From Methylovulum psychrotolerans (GTDB lineage: Bacteria > Pseudomonadota > Gammaproteobacteria > Methylococcales > Methylomonadaceae), in assembly GCF_002923755.1 (NCBI RefSeq), contig NZ_PGFZ01000001.1, forward strand, positions 409,078 through 473,077: a stretch of 64,000 nt of DNA. The letters are read 5' to 3'. The translations under genes were made by a program, and so were the position numbers. The notes beneath the pieces are model-generated. The model made no database searches, was not told the origin of the DNA, and saw only the letters and a program-made list of their open reading frames with translations. This document shows positions 8,276 to 16,371 of the stretch, piece after piece (within the stretch, counting starts at the first letter, position 1; the number at the start of each line of letters is the position of its first letter).

Positions 8276-8548
8276 ATGAACAATAACCTACCCGTAGAGA
8301 TAGACGGCATAACGGGCGAAGTCGAGACCCTACCCCCACACAAGGGGCAGCGGTATCGGTGCAAACTGGACAGCCTAGGGGATGTTAAGCGCGAGATGGC
8401 AAAGGTTTACCGCGAAGCCCGAAGCGGCCTAGTGGACGTGCAGGAAGCCACCAAGCTTACATGGTGCTTACAGGCAGTCGGCAAGGCTATCGAAGGTTCA
8501 GACCTTGAAAAGCGTATTGAAGCACTGGAGGCCAAGAATGGGCATTAA
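8276..8548 (+). CDS. Small hypothetical element protein
   Basis: A 90-residue soluble protein with a strong ribosome site (AGGAGG, 7 bases before ATG). Its helical, charged core (DVKREMAKVYREARSGLVDVQEATKLTWCLQAVGKAI) resembles small proteins near terminase or replication genes of prophages. I cannot assign a function. It overlaps the next gene by 11 bases, suggesting a two-gene unit near the right end of the element. Confidence 0.65.
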   Translation: MNNNLPVEIDGITGEVETLPPHKGQRYRCKLDSLGDVKREMAKVYREARSGLVDVQEATKLTWCLQAVGKAIEGSDLEKRIEALEAKNGH

Positions 8549-8735
8549 GCAACGTGTTGCGAAGCTGGAGGCGGCGAACAAGACCAATGACATGCGTTGT
8601 ATACCGCTTGAATGGATGTATAACTGGGGGTGCGAAGTGCCGCCCGAAGCCTTCGAGAGGGTCAATAGCTTGCCAGAGTTTTACGACCGTGCGCGGGCGA
8701 TTCAGCAAAGACCCCAAGAAAATCCTAAGGATTGA
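8538..8735 (+). CDS. Small hypothetical element protein
   Basis: A 65-residue protein starting at ATG 8538, preceded by GGAGG at a good distance; an upstream ATG at 8505 lacks this and lies inside the previous gene. It begins with a short coiled-coil-like stretch (IKQRVAKLEAANK), followed by PLEWMYNWGCEVPPEAFERVNSLPEFYDRARA. Family not recognised. It is the last gene before the right att site. Confidence 0.55.
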   Translation: MGIKQRVAKLEAANKTNDMRCIPLEWMYNWGCEVPPEAFERVNSLPEFYDRARAIQQRPQENPKD

Positions 8736-8847
8736 TTGAAACGCGCCAGATAAAGGCCGCTTTCGGGTGTTTTTTTGCGTCTAAAATCCGGCAACAGGTG
8801 CGGATAAAAAGAAATTAAGCAGGATTAATATTCCCAATGCCGAAAGC

Positions 8848-8867
8848 ACGGTAGGGAATACGGTAGG
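8848..8867 (+). repeat. Right pair of ACGGTAGG sites (putative integrase arm sites)
   Basis: ACGGTAGG at 8848-8855 and 8860-8867, 53 bp inside the right att core and in the same orientation as the pair at 1365-1385. Confidence 0.5.
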
Positions 8868-8919
8868 CTTTGATTTGTAAAATTATTTTTCAATAAAAAC
8901 AATATGTTACATTGATAGT

Positions 8920-8934
8920 ATGGCGGAGAGGCAG
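8920..8934. repeat. Right attachment site (attR core) in the tRNA-Ser 3' end
   Basis: Exact 15-bp repeat of 1227-1241. It covers the last 14 bases of the tRNA-Ser gene, including its encoded CCA, plus one base beyond, so the element restored an intact tRNA on insertion. Confidence 0.85.
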
Positions 8935-9010
8935 GGATTCGAACCCTGGGAGGGGATCAACCCTCAACGGTTTTCAAGACCGCCGCATTCGGCCGCTCTG
9001 CCACCTCTCC
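8921..9010 (-). tRNA. tRNA-Ser (anticodon UGA)
   Basis: On the minus strand the gene starts GGAGAGGTGGCAGAG and ends TCTCCGCCA. The 7-bp acceptor stem GGAGAGG/CCTCTCC pairs, the long variable arm is that of a class II tRNA, and the anticodon loop CTTGAAA gives TGA. The 90-base length and encoded CCA fit tRNA-Ser. Its 3' end is the integration site of the element to its left. Confidence 0.95.
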
Positions 9011-9095
9011 AACAGCCGTACATGATATACAGTACAGGTTGTCTTGTCAAGCTTTGGTTTTATTTATTGCCGGATAATCCGACAAAGGCTTATCA

Positions 9096-9121
9096 AAAAA
9101 CGGGTGCGGACACCCGTTTTT
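9096..9121. terminator. Bidirectional terminator between amtB and tRNA-Ser
   Basis: AAAAACGGGTG-CGGA-CACCCGTTTTT, a perfect 11-bp stem with A/T tracts on both sides, just after the amtB stop on the minus strand. Confidence 0.85.
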
Positions 9122-9144
9122 GCTTTGGATGACCTTGCAAATTT

Positions 9145-10548
9145 TTAGTCGTGGTAAGCGGATTCGCCATGCTCGGACACGTCAAGACCGATCCGTTCGA
9201 CTTCTTCGCTGACGCGCAGGCCAATAACCATATCGACCAACTTGTAGGCGACAAAAGACACGGCACCTGACCAGACGATGGCAACACCGACACCCCAAGC
9301 TTGATTGATTAACTGAGTCATGATGCTGTAGTCAGGGGCGACAGCATTAGTGACATAATCCCAAACGCCAGTACCGCCTAACGCAGGGCTGGCGACCACC
9401 GCCGTACCCAACGCACCGATGATACCGCCGACACCGTGAACGCCAAAAGCGTCTAAGGAATCGTCATAGCCGAATATGTTTTTCATGCTGGAGACCGACC
9501 AGAAGCAGACCGCGCCAACAAACAGGCCTAAGAAAATGGAACCCATAGGGCCTGCCCAGCCGCAAGCGGGAGTGATGGCAACTAAGCCGGCGATAGCGCC
9601 TGACGCGCCGCCTAACATGCTGGGTTTGCCGCGCATCAGCCATTCTGCCGCAACCCAAGACAAGGTCGCCGCTGCGGTGGCCAATAAGGTGTTAATAAAA
9701 ACCAGTGCGGCAAGGCCGTTAGCTTCCAAGTTTGAGCCGACGTTAAAGCCAAACCAACCCACCCATAACAAGGAGGCGCCGACCATGGTGAAGGTAACGC
9801 TGTGTGGGGCGAGGGATTCTTTTTTATAGCCCAAGCGTTTGCCGACCATAATACAGCCGACCAAGCCGGCAATACCGGCGTTAATATGCACAACTGTGCC
9901 GCCTGCAAAATCCAAAGCGCCTTTTTGAAACAGGAAGCCGGCGGTTGCGCCTGCCGTTTCTGCCGCTGCCGCATCGGTATACGCGTCAGGGCCAGTCCAG
10001 TACCAAACCATGTGGGCGATGGGCAAGTAAGCGAAGGTAAACCACAACAGGATGAAGACCAAGATGGCTGAAAATTTGACCCGTTCGGCAAACGCACCGA
10101 CAATCAAAGCAGGAGTGATGCCTGCAAACGTCAACTGGAAGGCAACATAAGCAAATTCCGGGATGGCAACGCCTTTAGAGAAGGTTGCCGCCATAGAGTC
10201 GGGCGTAATGCCTGCCAAAAACATTTTGCTAAGGCCGCCGAAGAAGGCATTGCCTTCGGTAAAGGCGATACTATAACCGTAAATGGCCCAAAGGATAGCC
10301 GTCATTGCAAAAATGACAAAAACCTGCATAAGGATTGACAGCATGTTTTTGGCACGCACCATACCGCCGTAGAACAGCGCAAGACCCGGCACGATCATGA
10401 GGATGACTAAGACGGTCGAAACCATAACCCAAGCGGTATCGCCTTTGTTGACAGTCGGAGGCGGGGGGGCATCGGCGAAACCGAATTGACTAAACCCTAA
10501 CAAGGCGAATGCTAGCAGTGTAGTGATGAGTGATTTATGTTGTTTCAT
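9145..10548 (-). CDS. amtB: Ammonium transporter AmtB
   Basis: A 467-residue inner-membrane ammonium channel of the Amt/Rh family. A signal peptide (to FADA near 26) precedes eleven membrane helices. The family signatures VPGLALFYGGMVRAKN near 55-70 and the twin-His pore region (VVHINAGIAGLVG, DAFGVHGVGGIIGALGT) are present. The cytoplasmic tail (VSEEVERIGLDVSEHGE) is the GlnK-docking segment. It follows glnK by 13 bases in one operon, the near-universal glnK-amtB pairing, under the sigma-54 promoter upstream of glnK. Confidence 0.97.
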   Translation of the reverse strand: MKQHKSLITTLLAFALLGFSQFGFADAPPPPTVNKGDTAWVMVSTVLVILMIVPGLALFYGGMVRAKNMLSILMQVFVIFAMTAILWAIYGYSIAFTEGNAFFGGLSKMFLAGITPDSMAATFSKGVAIPEFAYVAFQLTFAGITPALIVGAFAERVKFSAILVFILLWFTFAYLPIAHMVWYWTGPDAYTDAAAAETAGATAGFLFQKGALDFAGGTVVHINAGIAGLVGCIMVGKRLGYKKESLAPHSVTFTMVGASLLWVGWFGFNVGSNLEANGLAALVFINTLLATAAATLSWVAAEWLMRGKPSMLGGASGAIAGLVAITPACGWAGPMGSIFLGLFVGAVCFWSVSSMKNIFGYDDSLDAFGVHGVGGIIGALGTAVVASPALGGTGVWDYVTNAVAPDYSIMTQLINQAWGVGVAIVWSGAVSFVAYKLVDMVIGLRVSEEVERIGLDVSEHGESAYHD

Positions 10549-10561
10549 GTTTTCTCCTTAA

Positions 10562-10927
<366 letters not shown>

Positions 10928-10941
10928 TCAGAATTAGCTAA

Positions 10942-10957
10942 AGCATGGAGTGTGCCA
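10942..10957 (-). promoter_or_regulatory. Sigma-54 promoter of glnK-amtB
   Basis: On the minus strand TGGCACACTCCATGCT matches TGGCAC-N5-TTGCW with one change (ATGC for TTGC) and the exact GG-N10-GC spacing. It ends about 42 bp before the glnK start. Confidence 0.75.
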
Positions 10958-11017
10958 ATTGTTCAGGGTAATCAATAGGCTTGTTATCTGGCTACCTTCT
11001 TTGATACCTTGCCAATA

Positions 11018-11036
11018 GCGCACTAAAATAGAGCGG
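11018..11036. promoter_or_regulatory. NtrC-like enhancer site upstream of glnK
   Basis: GCGCACTAAAATAGAGCGG is a degenerate form of the NtrC palindrome (GCACTA-N3-TAGTGC), with a good left arm and a weaker right arm. It lies about 60 bp upstream of the sigma-54 element, the usual enhancer distance. Confidence 0.45.
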
Positions 11037-11110
11037 TTTGTAGGATTAAGGTGCAAAAAGGGGCGGGCGGGCATTTAATTTCGAGTCGATACCATGTATC
11101 ATTCCCTGCC

Positions 11111-11131
11111 AGAGGGGCTTGCTGCCCCTCT
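11111..11131. repeat. Short hairpin AGAGGGGC/GCCCCTCT
   Basis: An 8-bp perfect inverted repeat with a TTGCT loop in the gap between glnK and the DUF4156-like gene. No T tract follows, so it is not an obvious terminator. Confidence 0.55.
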
Positions 11132-11202
11132 CCTCAATGCTGTTAGCCCAGCCCCATTCCGCCAAAGCGGCTTTATCACAGAATTTGCCGAAGGCGAATG
11201 AA

Positions 11203-11237
11203 AATCCGCCAGCGGATCTGCCATCCGCTGGCGGATT
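11203..11237. repeat. Perfect 15-bp palindromic hairpin
   Basis: AATCCGCCAGCGGAT-CTGCC-ATCCGCTGGCGGATT: 15 paired bases with a 5-base loop and no T tract. It has the look of a REP-type dispersed palindrome in the glnK upstream gap. Confidence 0.7.
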
Positions 11238-11284
11238 AGGCCAACAGGATTGTTACCACCCTGCCCTATTAAAAAAATCATATT

Positions 11285-11600
11285 ATGGAAAAATATATGG
11301 CTTACCACACCTTCTCCGCCTGTCGGCATCTGTTACCCTTACTCGGGCTTATCCTGTGTCTGTCGGGCTTTTCTTCGGTAAGTTTTGCCATGCCGCAGGT
11401 GGCGCAGCCGCCGGAGATAAAGGGCTGTCGGTATCTTCAGAAGGTTGTCGGCAATTCGGGTTATGGTAAAAATAATGGCTGGCAGAAGCTGGCTAAATAC
11501 GCGGTATTTAGCCAAGCCGAGCGGATAGCGGCAACCCATCTGGTGTGGGTGCGCTTTTAACGGGGTTGCAGTGGCAAAAGCTTGCCGCTGCGGATCTTAA
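11285..11600 (+). pseudogene. DUF4156-like exported protein, frameshifted near its end
   Basis: The frame from ATG 11285 (or 11297) encodes a signal peptide ending SFA near 35. It continues KGCRYLQKVVGNSGYGK, then WQKLAKYAVFSQAERIAATHLVWVRF, the pattern of DUF4156-type small exported proteins, and stops at 11558-11560. Skipping one T in the TTTT run at 11555-11558 continues as FNGVAVAKACRCGS and stops at 11598-11600. That is the expected C-terminal Cys segment of this family. It is therefore either a real single-base insertion that truncates the protein or a sequencing error. The function of the family is unknown. Confidence 0.65.
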
Positions 11601-11618
11601 ATTAAGGGGCGGCGGCTA

Positions 11619-11646
11619 ATAAGGCCCGCTAATTGGCGGGTCTTAT
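11619..11646. terminator. Bidirectional hairpin between convergent genes
   Basis: ATAAGGCCCGC and GCGGGTCTTAT pair over 11 positions with one G-T wobble, between the DUF4156-like gene and the convergent porin gene. Confidence 0.6.
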
Positions 11647-11661
11647 GCCAAAGCGGCGTGG

Positions 11662-13023
11662 TTAGAACGTTACTGTCACGTCGGTAGAGAAGGTGATTTG
11701 ATCAGTAACATTGTTGCCGGGGGTGGTGGCGAAGCTGTTGCCACGGATAACAAACGGCGAGTAGCCATGTGAATCGCCAACGATGTCATAACGGACGTTT
11801 GGACGCAATCTCAACCATTCTTTAGGCTTCCAAGTAACACCAGCAGTAAATTCATAATAAGTGGCTGGGGCGCAGCTTGACAGATATTGTCCGGCGGCGG
11901 CATAGCTGACGCCTTGGTTATCGGTAGCGGCGCCAATTCTGCCGGGCGAACACACTCTCAAGCCGTTTTGGTCGCGGAACCATTCGGCACGGATACCGGC
12001 GACCACTTTGTCGCTGATGTCATAGTACAGATGGGAGTTAACGCCATACCATTCGGCATCCACTGAGTTGGGTGTGCTTGTGGCATAGTTATAGGTATTG
12101 TCGGCAAAGCCGTGGTCATGTTGCAAAACCAAATGAGTTTTTTCGTTAATGTTATGCTTTAAGACTATGCTATACAATGCCCAAGTGGCTTTGCTGGTTT
12201 CGGACGTGTCGCCATAAGTACCCGCGATGTTCAAAGAAGTCGCTTTGTCATCGGTGGTGTAGGTGGCGCCCATAATGCCAGACCAATTGCCCAACTGGCG
12301 ATCCCAGCCGCCATCCCAGCCGCCTGTTGCACTGCCGGTCAACAGGCCGCCCATCAGCGCCCAGTTGCTGTCGACGTTGTAATTGCCCAAGATGCCGGTG
12401 TGCGTGAAAGGCTCGCCGTATTGCATGGTGTAAGCATGGGTGTAGAAGAAATTATCAGGTGCAGGAACGGTTTCATAACCAATCGGCGTGTAAAAGTGAC
12501 CTACTTTCAGGTTTAAACCCGTTCCGACTGGCACATAACTTTCCAGGTATGCTTGTGGCAAGGCGATATCATAGAAGCGGTTGCTGTTGCTGCCCAGCAT
12601 GCTCAAGTCCCAGTCGCTACGTTGCAACGCCGCAGCGCTGTTAACGTCAAAGGACGGTACGCCATAAGCTTGGGTAAAGATGGAGTCGGTGCCGTACATA
12701 AAGTCGAAGCGGCCGCCTAGGTCAAATTTGCTGCCTTCAGTCGCTACAGCGCGTTGTAGGTACACGTTCAATTGGTTGACTTGGAACTCGGCAGCACGGT
12801 CGCCGAACGTTATCGGGCCATTAAAATTATTTTCGGGTTCGTTGCCGTTATAGGTAACGCCGGCATTCGCCCAAGCGCCGACGACGAAGCCGGAGTGGTC
12901 GAACGCGCTTTCAATTTCCTTATAGGCGCCACTAGCGTTTGCGTCTGTCATGCCTGCCGTTGATAATATGCCGCTGATCGCCGCAAACAATATCTGATTT
13001 TTGCGTTTTAAAATAATTTTCAT
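11662..13023 (-). CDS. Outer-membrane beta-barrel porin (BBP2/OmpL-like), nitrogen-regulated
   Basis: A 453-residue predicted outer-membrane barrel. A signal peptide (to ANA near 30) is followed by alternating aromatic/polar strands and a terminal Phe (TDVTVTF), the usual barrel assembly signal. Segments such as FVVGAWANAGVTYN, RFDFMYGTDSIFTQAYGV, LKVGHFYTPIGYETVPAP and FFYTHAYTMQYGEPFTHTG are characteristic of the BBP2 (OmpL-like) porin family. The gene is divergent from glnA. A near-consensus sigma-54 promoter lies 94 bp upstream with a perfect NtrC palindrome about 62 bp beyond, so I infer induction under nitrogen limitation. The substrate (ammonium, urea, amino acids or amides) is unknown. 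Confidence 0.85.
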   Translation of the reverse strand: MKIILKRKNQILFAAISGILSTAGMTDANASGAYKEIESAFDHSGFVVGAWANAGVTYNGNEPENNFNGPITFGDRAAEFQVNQLNVYLQRAVATEGSKFDLGGRFDFMYGTDSIFTQAYGVPSFDVNSAAALQRSDWDLSMLGSNSNRFYDIALPQAYLESYVPVGTGLNLKVGHFYTPIGYETVPAPDNFFYTHAYTMQYGEPFTHTGILGNYNVDSNWALMGGLLTGSATGGWDGGWDRQLGNWSGIMGATYTTDDKATSLNIAGTYGDTSETSKATWALYSIVLKHNINEKTHLVLQHDHGFADNTYNYATSTPNSVDAEWYGVNSHLYYDISDKVVAGIRAEWFRDQNGLRVCSPGRIGAATDNQGVSYAAAGQYLSSCAPATYYEFTAGVTWKPKEWLRLRPNVRYDIVGDSHGYSPFVIRGNSFATTPGNNVTDQITFSTDVTVTF

Positions 13024-13116
13024 TTTTGAAGCCCCCTTAAAATAAGGTCTGAATAATAAGATTTGTTGTTTTTTAGCAACAGTTTCAGTATTTCAGAAAA
13101 ACACTGAATAAGGTTT

Positions 13117-13132
13117 AGCAATGATTATGCCA
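13117..13132 (-). promoter_or_regulatory. Sigma-54 promoter of the porin gene
   Basis: On the minus strand TGGCATAATCATTGCT matches TGGCAY-N6-TTGCW with exact GG-N10-GC spacing. It reads toward the porin start at 13023. Confidence 0.85.
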
Positions 13133-13194
13133 TATATAAATTTTCTTTAAAAACAATTTGTTAGTGTATTTTTAGTTGTGATAGATTACTTATA

Positions 13195-13213
13195 TTGCAC
13201 TATATTAGTGCAA
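13195..13213. promoter_or_regulatory. NtrC-binding palindrome between porin and glnA
   Basis: TTGCACTATATTAGTGCAA has perfect 8-bp arms around TAT and matches the classical NtrC enhancer site. It can serve the leftward sigma-54 porin promoter and possibly glnA. Confidence 0.85.
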
Positions 13214-13410
13214 ATAAATTATTTAACGCTTTTTTGTGCGCAATTAAGTTGCAGCACAGCCACAATAGCAACAATTGTAGCTTTTTGCTAACTTATTTGT
13301 TATCGATAGTGATTTTTTATACATTTCAATAAAATGCCTAAATGAAGAAGATCGTGCCAACAAAAATGCGTCCCTAAACGCTCTCCCACACAGTGCATTT
13401 TTTATTGGCT

Positions 13411-13466
13411 AAGCCAGCAAAAAAAATGTTATCGTTATGAGTGTTCAGCAGTAAAAATGCTGGCTT
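13411..13466 (+). other. Inverted repeat in the glnA leader
   Basis: AAGCCAGCA (13411-13419) and TGCTGGCTT (13458-13466) are perfect 9-bp inverted arms enclosing 38 bases, ending 30 bp before the glnA ATG. It could form a leader hairpin. No known riboswitch is recognised. Confidence 0.4.
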
Positions 13467-13496
13467 CATTATAATAACCATAAATAGGAGACAACG

Positions 13497-14906
13497 ATGT
13501 CTGTAGAAAATGTACTTAAGATGATTCAAGAAAACGACGTGAAATTCGTCGATTTCCGGTTTTGTGATACCCGCGGTAAAGAACAGCATGTTACCTTCCC
13601 TGCCCATACGATTGATGAAGATACCTTTGAAGAAGGCAATATGTTTGACGGCTCTTCTATCGCGGGCTGGAAGCACATCAACGAATCCGACATGATTCTG
13701 ATGCCTGATCCGTCAACCGCTGTTATGGATCCTTTTTATGACGACAACACGCTGATTATCCGTTGCGATATTATCGAGCCTAAAAACATGCAAGGTTATG
13801 AGCGTGACCCCCGTTCATTAGCCAAACGCGCCGAAGCTTATTTGAAATCAACCGGCATTGCCGACACGGCATTCTTTGGCCCAGAAAACGAATTCTTTAT
13901 TTTTGACGATATTCGCTGGGGCACTGACATGAGCGGCTCTTTTTATAAGATAGATTCGCAAGAAGCGGGTTGGAACTCAGAAAAAGTCTATGAAGACGGC
14001 AACATCGGCCACCGCCCAGGCGTTAAAGGCGGTTACTTCCCCGTTCCGCCAGTCGATTCGTTCCAAGACATGCGCTCTGCCATGTGCTTGACTTTAGAGC
14101 AATTCGGCATGATGACCGAAGTCCATCACCACGAAGTGGCGACAGCTGGCCAATGCGAAATCGGCGTTAGATTCAATACCTTAGTTAAAAAGGCCGACGA
14201 AGTGTTGGGCCTGAAATATGTGGTCGCCAATATCGCCCATGCTTACGGCAAAACCGCTACTTTCATGCCTAAGCCTATGGTCGGCGACAACGGCAGCGGT
14301 ATGCACGTCCACCAATCTTTGGCTAAAGACGGCGTTAACCTGTTTTCAGGCGATCTGTACGGTGGCCTGTCCGAAACAGCCCTGTATTACATCGGCGGCA
14401 TCATTAAGCACGCCAAAGCCTTAAACGCGTTCACCAATGCTTCAACCAACAGCTACAAACGTCTGGTTCCTGGCTTTGAGGCTCCTGTTATGCTGGCTTA
14501 TTCAGCGCGTAACCGTTCCGCTTCTATCCGCATCCCTTTCGTCAGCAACCCTAGAGGTCGCCGTATCGAAGTGCGCTTCCCTGACTCCACCGCCAACCCT
14601 TATTTGGCGTTCGCTGCGATGTTGATGGCCGGCTTGGACGGCATCCAAAACAAGATCCACCCAGGCGAAGCGATGGACAAAGACTTGTACGACTTGCCAC
14701 CTGAAGAAGAAAAAGCTATCCCACAAGTGTGCCACGCTTTCGACCAAGCATTGGACGCGCTGGACAAAGACCGTGAGTTCTTGACTCGTGGCGGCGTTTT
14801 CACGGATGACGTAATCGATGGTTATATCGAACTGAAAATGCAGGAAGTGACTCGTTTGCGCATGAGCACACACCCTGTCGAGTTTGACATGTACTACAGC
14901 CTGTAA
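13497..14906 (+). CDS. glnA: Glutamine synthetase type I
   Basis: A 469-residue dodecameric cytosolic enzyme making glutamine from glutamate, ammonia and ATP; it is the main ammonium-assimilation step. The N-terminal beta-grasp ([23 protein letters not shown]) and catalytic signatures are intact: FDGSSIAGW near 50, [10 protein letters not shown] near 128, the ATP-binding [16 protein letters not shown] near 258-275, and the NRSASIRIP segment near 340. The adenylylation Tyr lies in DLYDLPPEE near 398, so GlnE control is expected. The ribosome site AGGAG precedes ATG. The NtrC palindrome lies about 285 bp upstream, but I find no clear plus-strand sigma-54 box. A strong terminator follows. Confidence 0.98.
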   Translation: MSVENVLKMIQENDVKFVDFRFCDTRGKEQHVTFPAHTIDEDTFEEGNMFDGSSIAGWKHINESDMILMPDPSTAVMDPFYDDNTLIIRCDIIEPKNMQGYERDPRSLAKRAEAYLKSTGIADTAFFGPENEFFIFDDIRWGTDMSGSFYKIDSQEAGWNSEKVYEDGNIGHRPGVKGGYFPVPPVDSFQDMRSAMCLTLEQFGMMTEVHHHEVATAGQCEIGVRFNTLVKKADEVLGLKYVVANIAHAYGKTATFMPKPMVGDNGSGMHVHQSLAKDGVNLFSGDLYGGLSETALYYIGGIIKHAKALNAFTNASTNSYKRLVPGFEAPVMLAYSARNRSASIRIPFVSNPRGRRIEVRFPDSTANPYLAFAAMLMAGLDGIQNKIHPGEAMDKDLYDLPPEEEKAIPQVCHAFDQALDALDKDREFLTRGGVFTDDVIDGYIELKMQEVTRLRMSTHPVEFDMYYSL

Positions 14907-14948
14907 CGTTTGCGCCTGTTCCATACAGGCTCACGCTTTATACAATGA

Positions 14949-14981
14949 CCCCGCAAGCCCTTTGGCTTAGCGGGGTTTTTT
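14949..14981 (+). terminator. Rho-independent terminator of glnA
   Basis: CCCCGCAAGCC-CTTT-GGCTTAGCGGGG followed by six T residues, about 45 bp after the glnA stop. Confidence 0.9.
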
Positions 14982-15087
14982 ATGCCATGATTACCCTTGT
15001 GCTAAAGCATTAAATCCGCTATTTTTGCCCCCTGCCCCATCCGTTTCCTGTAGAATTATCGGCAATATCAAAAAATAGGGGGTGAAA

Positions 15088-16371
15088 ATGGCGCTGACCG
15101 ATACGGAAATCAGAAAATTAAAAGCGATCGGCAAGGACTACCAAAAAGCCGATGCTAAGGGGCTGGTGCTAGTGATACGGGCAGCGGGAGGGAAGTTTTG
15201 GCGCGGTGAATTACGGCTTAACGGTAAAAAATTCCGGTACGGATACGGCAATTACCCAGAAATGACCTTGGACAATGCGCGTAAGATTCATGCGGTGGCC
15301 AGACAGCTTGTCGAATTTGGCAAGCACCCGGCAACGCTGCTCGACCATCCGCAAGCCAAACGGATGGTCATTGACGGCTGCGGCATTAAAGAACTGGAAA
15401 TTCAGGCCATCGCCCACCAAAAAGCCGAAGCCATCCAAGCCATGATGACTTTTGGCGAAGCCGCTGGCAAGTATAAAGCGGAGTGGGTGGATAAAAAGTG
15501 GAAAGCCCCTGATAAAGGCTGGGCGCCGGTCAGATTGCACTTATTGCCAAAACTAGCAGATACCCCGCTGGAATTAATCGATGTGGCCTTGCTGAGAGAG
15601 TTAATTTATGACTTGAGAGAGCATAAAGGCGTGGTGACCGCCCTTTCCTGCCATGGTTGGGCGAACCGGATATTCGGCTATGCCGTTGAGCATGACTATT
15701 GCACGCACAACCCGGCAGTATTGATTAAGGCCGCTAGAGTCGGCAACCGCACCAAGCGCACCCGCTGGCTATCGACACCGGAAATCAGGCGTTACCTAAC
15801 CGGACTGTACCAAGCGGATTGTTATCGGGGCTACAAACTGGCTCTGCACCTGCTCTTAATGTTGGCGTTACGCAAAAGCGAATTATGCGGCGCGGCGTGG
15901 TGTGAAATAGATTTCGACAAAGGCGAAATGCTGATACCCGCAGCGCGTATGAAAACGAAAAAAGACCACTTGGTCATGCTGCCTGCTCAGGCGGCAGAAA
16001 TGCTGCAAGAACTGCAACGCTTTGGCGGCGGCAGCCCATGGGTTCTGCCCATGCCCACCAACCCAAACCGAGCCATGCACAGCAATAATCTTGACGGCGC
16101 TCATAACGCGGCCTTGGCAGCGGGTGAGATTGCCGATTACAACATCCACGACCATCGCCACACCGCATCGACACATCTTAGGGAGCAAGGCCACTCCCCC
16201 GAAGTGGTGGAAACTGCCTTAAGCCACGCCATCCCCGGCATGGCAGGTACCTATTCTCATGCCCAATATAAAAACCAGCGGCTAGAGATGCTGCAATCAT
16301 GGGCCAATTTTCTTGATACTGTGATGACCGAGCGGACGGTGATACAGGCGACCTTTAGAAAAGTCTTGTGA
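15088..16371 (+). CDS. Orphan tyrosine recombinase (DUF4102 integrase family)
   Basis: A 427-residue integrase starting at ATG 15088 after a GGGGGTG ribosome site (GTG 15082 is an alternative). It has an N-terminal DUF4102-like domain (ADAKGLVLVIRAAGGKFW, GYGNYPEMTLDNARKIH) and a central SAM-like domain. The catalytic Arg is in ALRKSELCG near 261, HDHRHTASTHL is near 355, and the Tyr is in GTYSHAQY near 391. All catalytic residues are present. It differs clearly from the P4-type integrase at 1401. No att repeat, tRNA or cargo gene is seen beside it; it lies between the glnA terminator and ntrB, so it may be a remnant of a lost element or a cargo-less recombinase. Confidence 0.9.
   Translation: MALTDTEIRKLKAIGKDYQKADAKGLVLVIRAAGGKFWRGELRLNGKKFRYGYGNYPEMTLDNARKIHAVARQLVEFGKHPATLLDHPQAKRMVIDGCGIKELEIQAIAHQKAEAIQAMMTFGEAAGKYKAEWVDKKWKAPDKGWAPVRLHLLPKLADTPLELIDVALLRELIYDLREHKGVVTALSCHGWANRIFGYAVEHDYCTHNPAVLIKAARVGNRTKRTRWLSTPEIRRYLTGLYQADCYRGYKLALHLLLMLALRKSELCGAAWCEIDFDKGEMLIPAARMKTKKDHLVMLPAQAAEMLQELQRFGGGSPWVLPMPTNPNRAMHSNNLDGAHNAALAAGEIADYNIHDHRHTASTHLREQGHSPEVVETALSHAIPGMAGTYSHAQYKNQRLEMLQSWANFLDTVMTERTVIQATFRKVL

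Larger units (their letters stand above)
1227..8934. mobile_element. P4-like integrative element (satellite-type) in tRNA-Ser
   Basis: About 7.7 kb lie between 15-bp direct repeats, the right copy being in the tRNA-Ser(UGA) 3' end. Gene order is integrase, unknown ORF, AlpA-type HTH, Ash-like leader, CHC2 primase, TOPRIM/DUF3987 protein, Sel1 lipoprotein and two small ORFs, all on the plus strand. This int-alpA-ash-primase order is that of P4-type satellites. No capsid, portal, tail, terminase, relaxase or type IV secretion gene is visible, so mobility would need a helper, or the element only replicates and integrates. Paired ACGGTAGG octamers lie just inside both ends. Boundaries are seen directly; satellite lifestyle is inference. 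Confidence 0.85.

Noticed and set aside
13238..13253. Possible plus-strand sigma-54 box GCGCAATTAAGTTGCA for glnA
   Set aside because: The invariant -24 GG is missing (CG), and it is only 25 bp from the NtrC palindrome, too close for an enhancer.
13406..13420. TTGGCTAAGCCAGCAA as a glnA sigma-54 promoter
   Set aside because: GG to GC spacing is 8, not 10.
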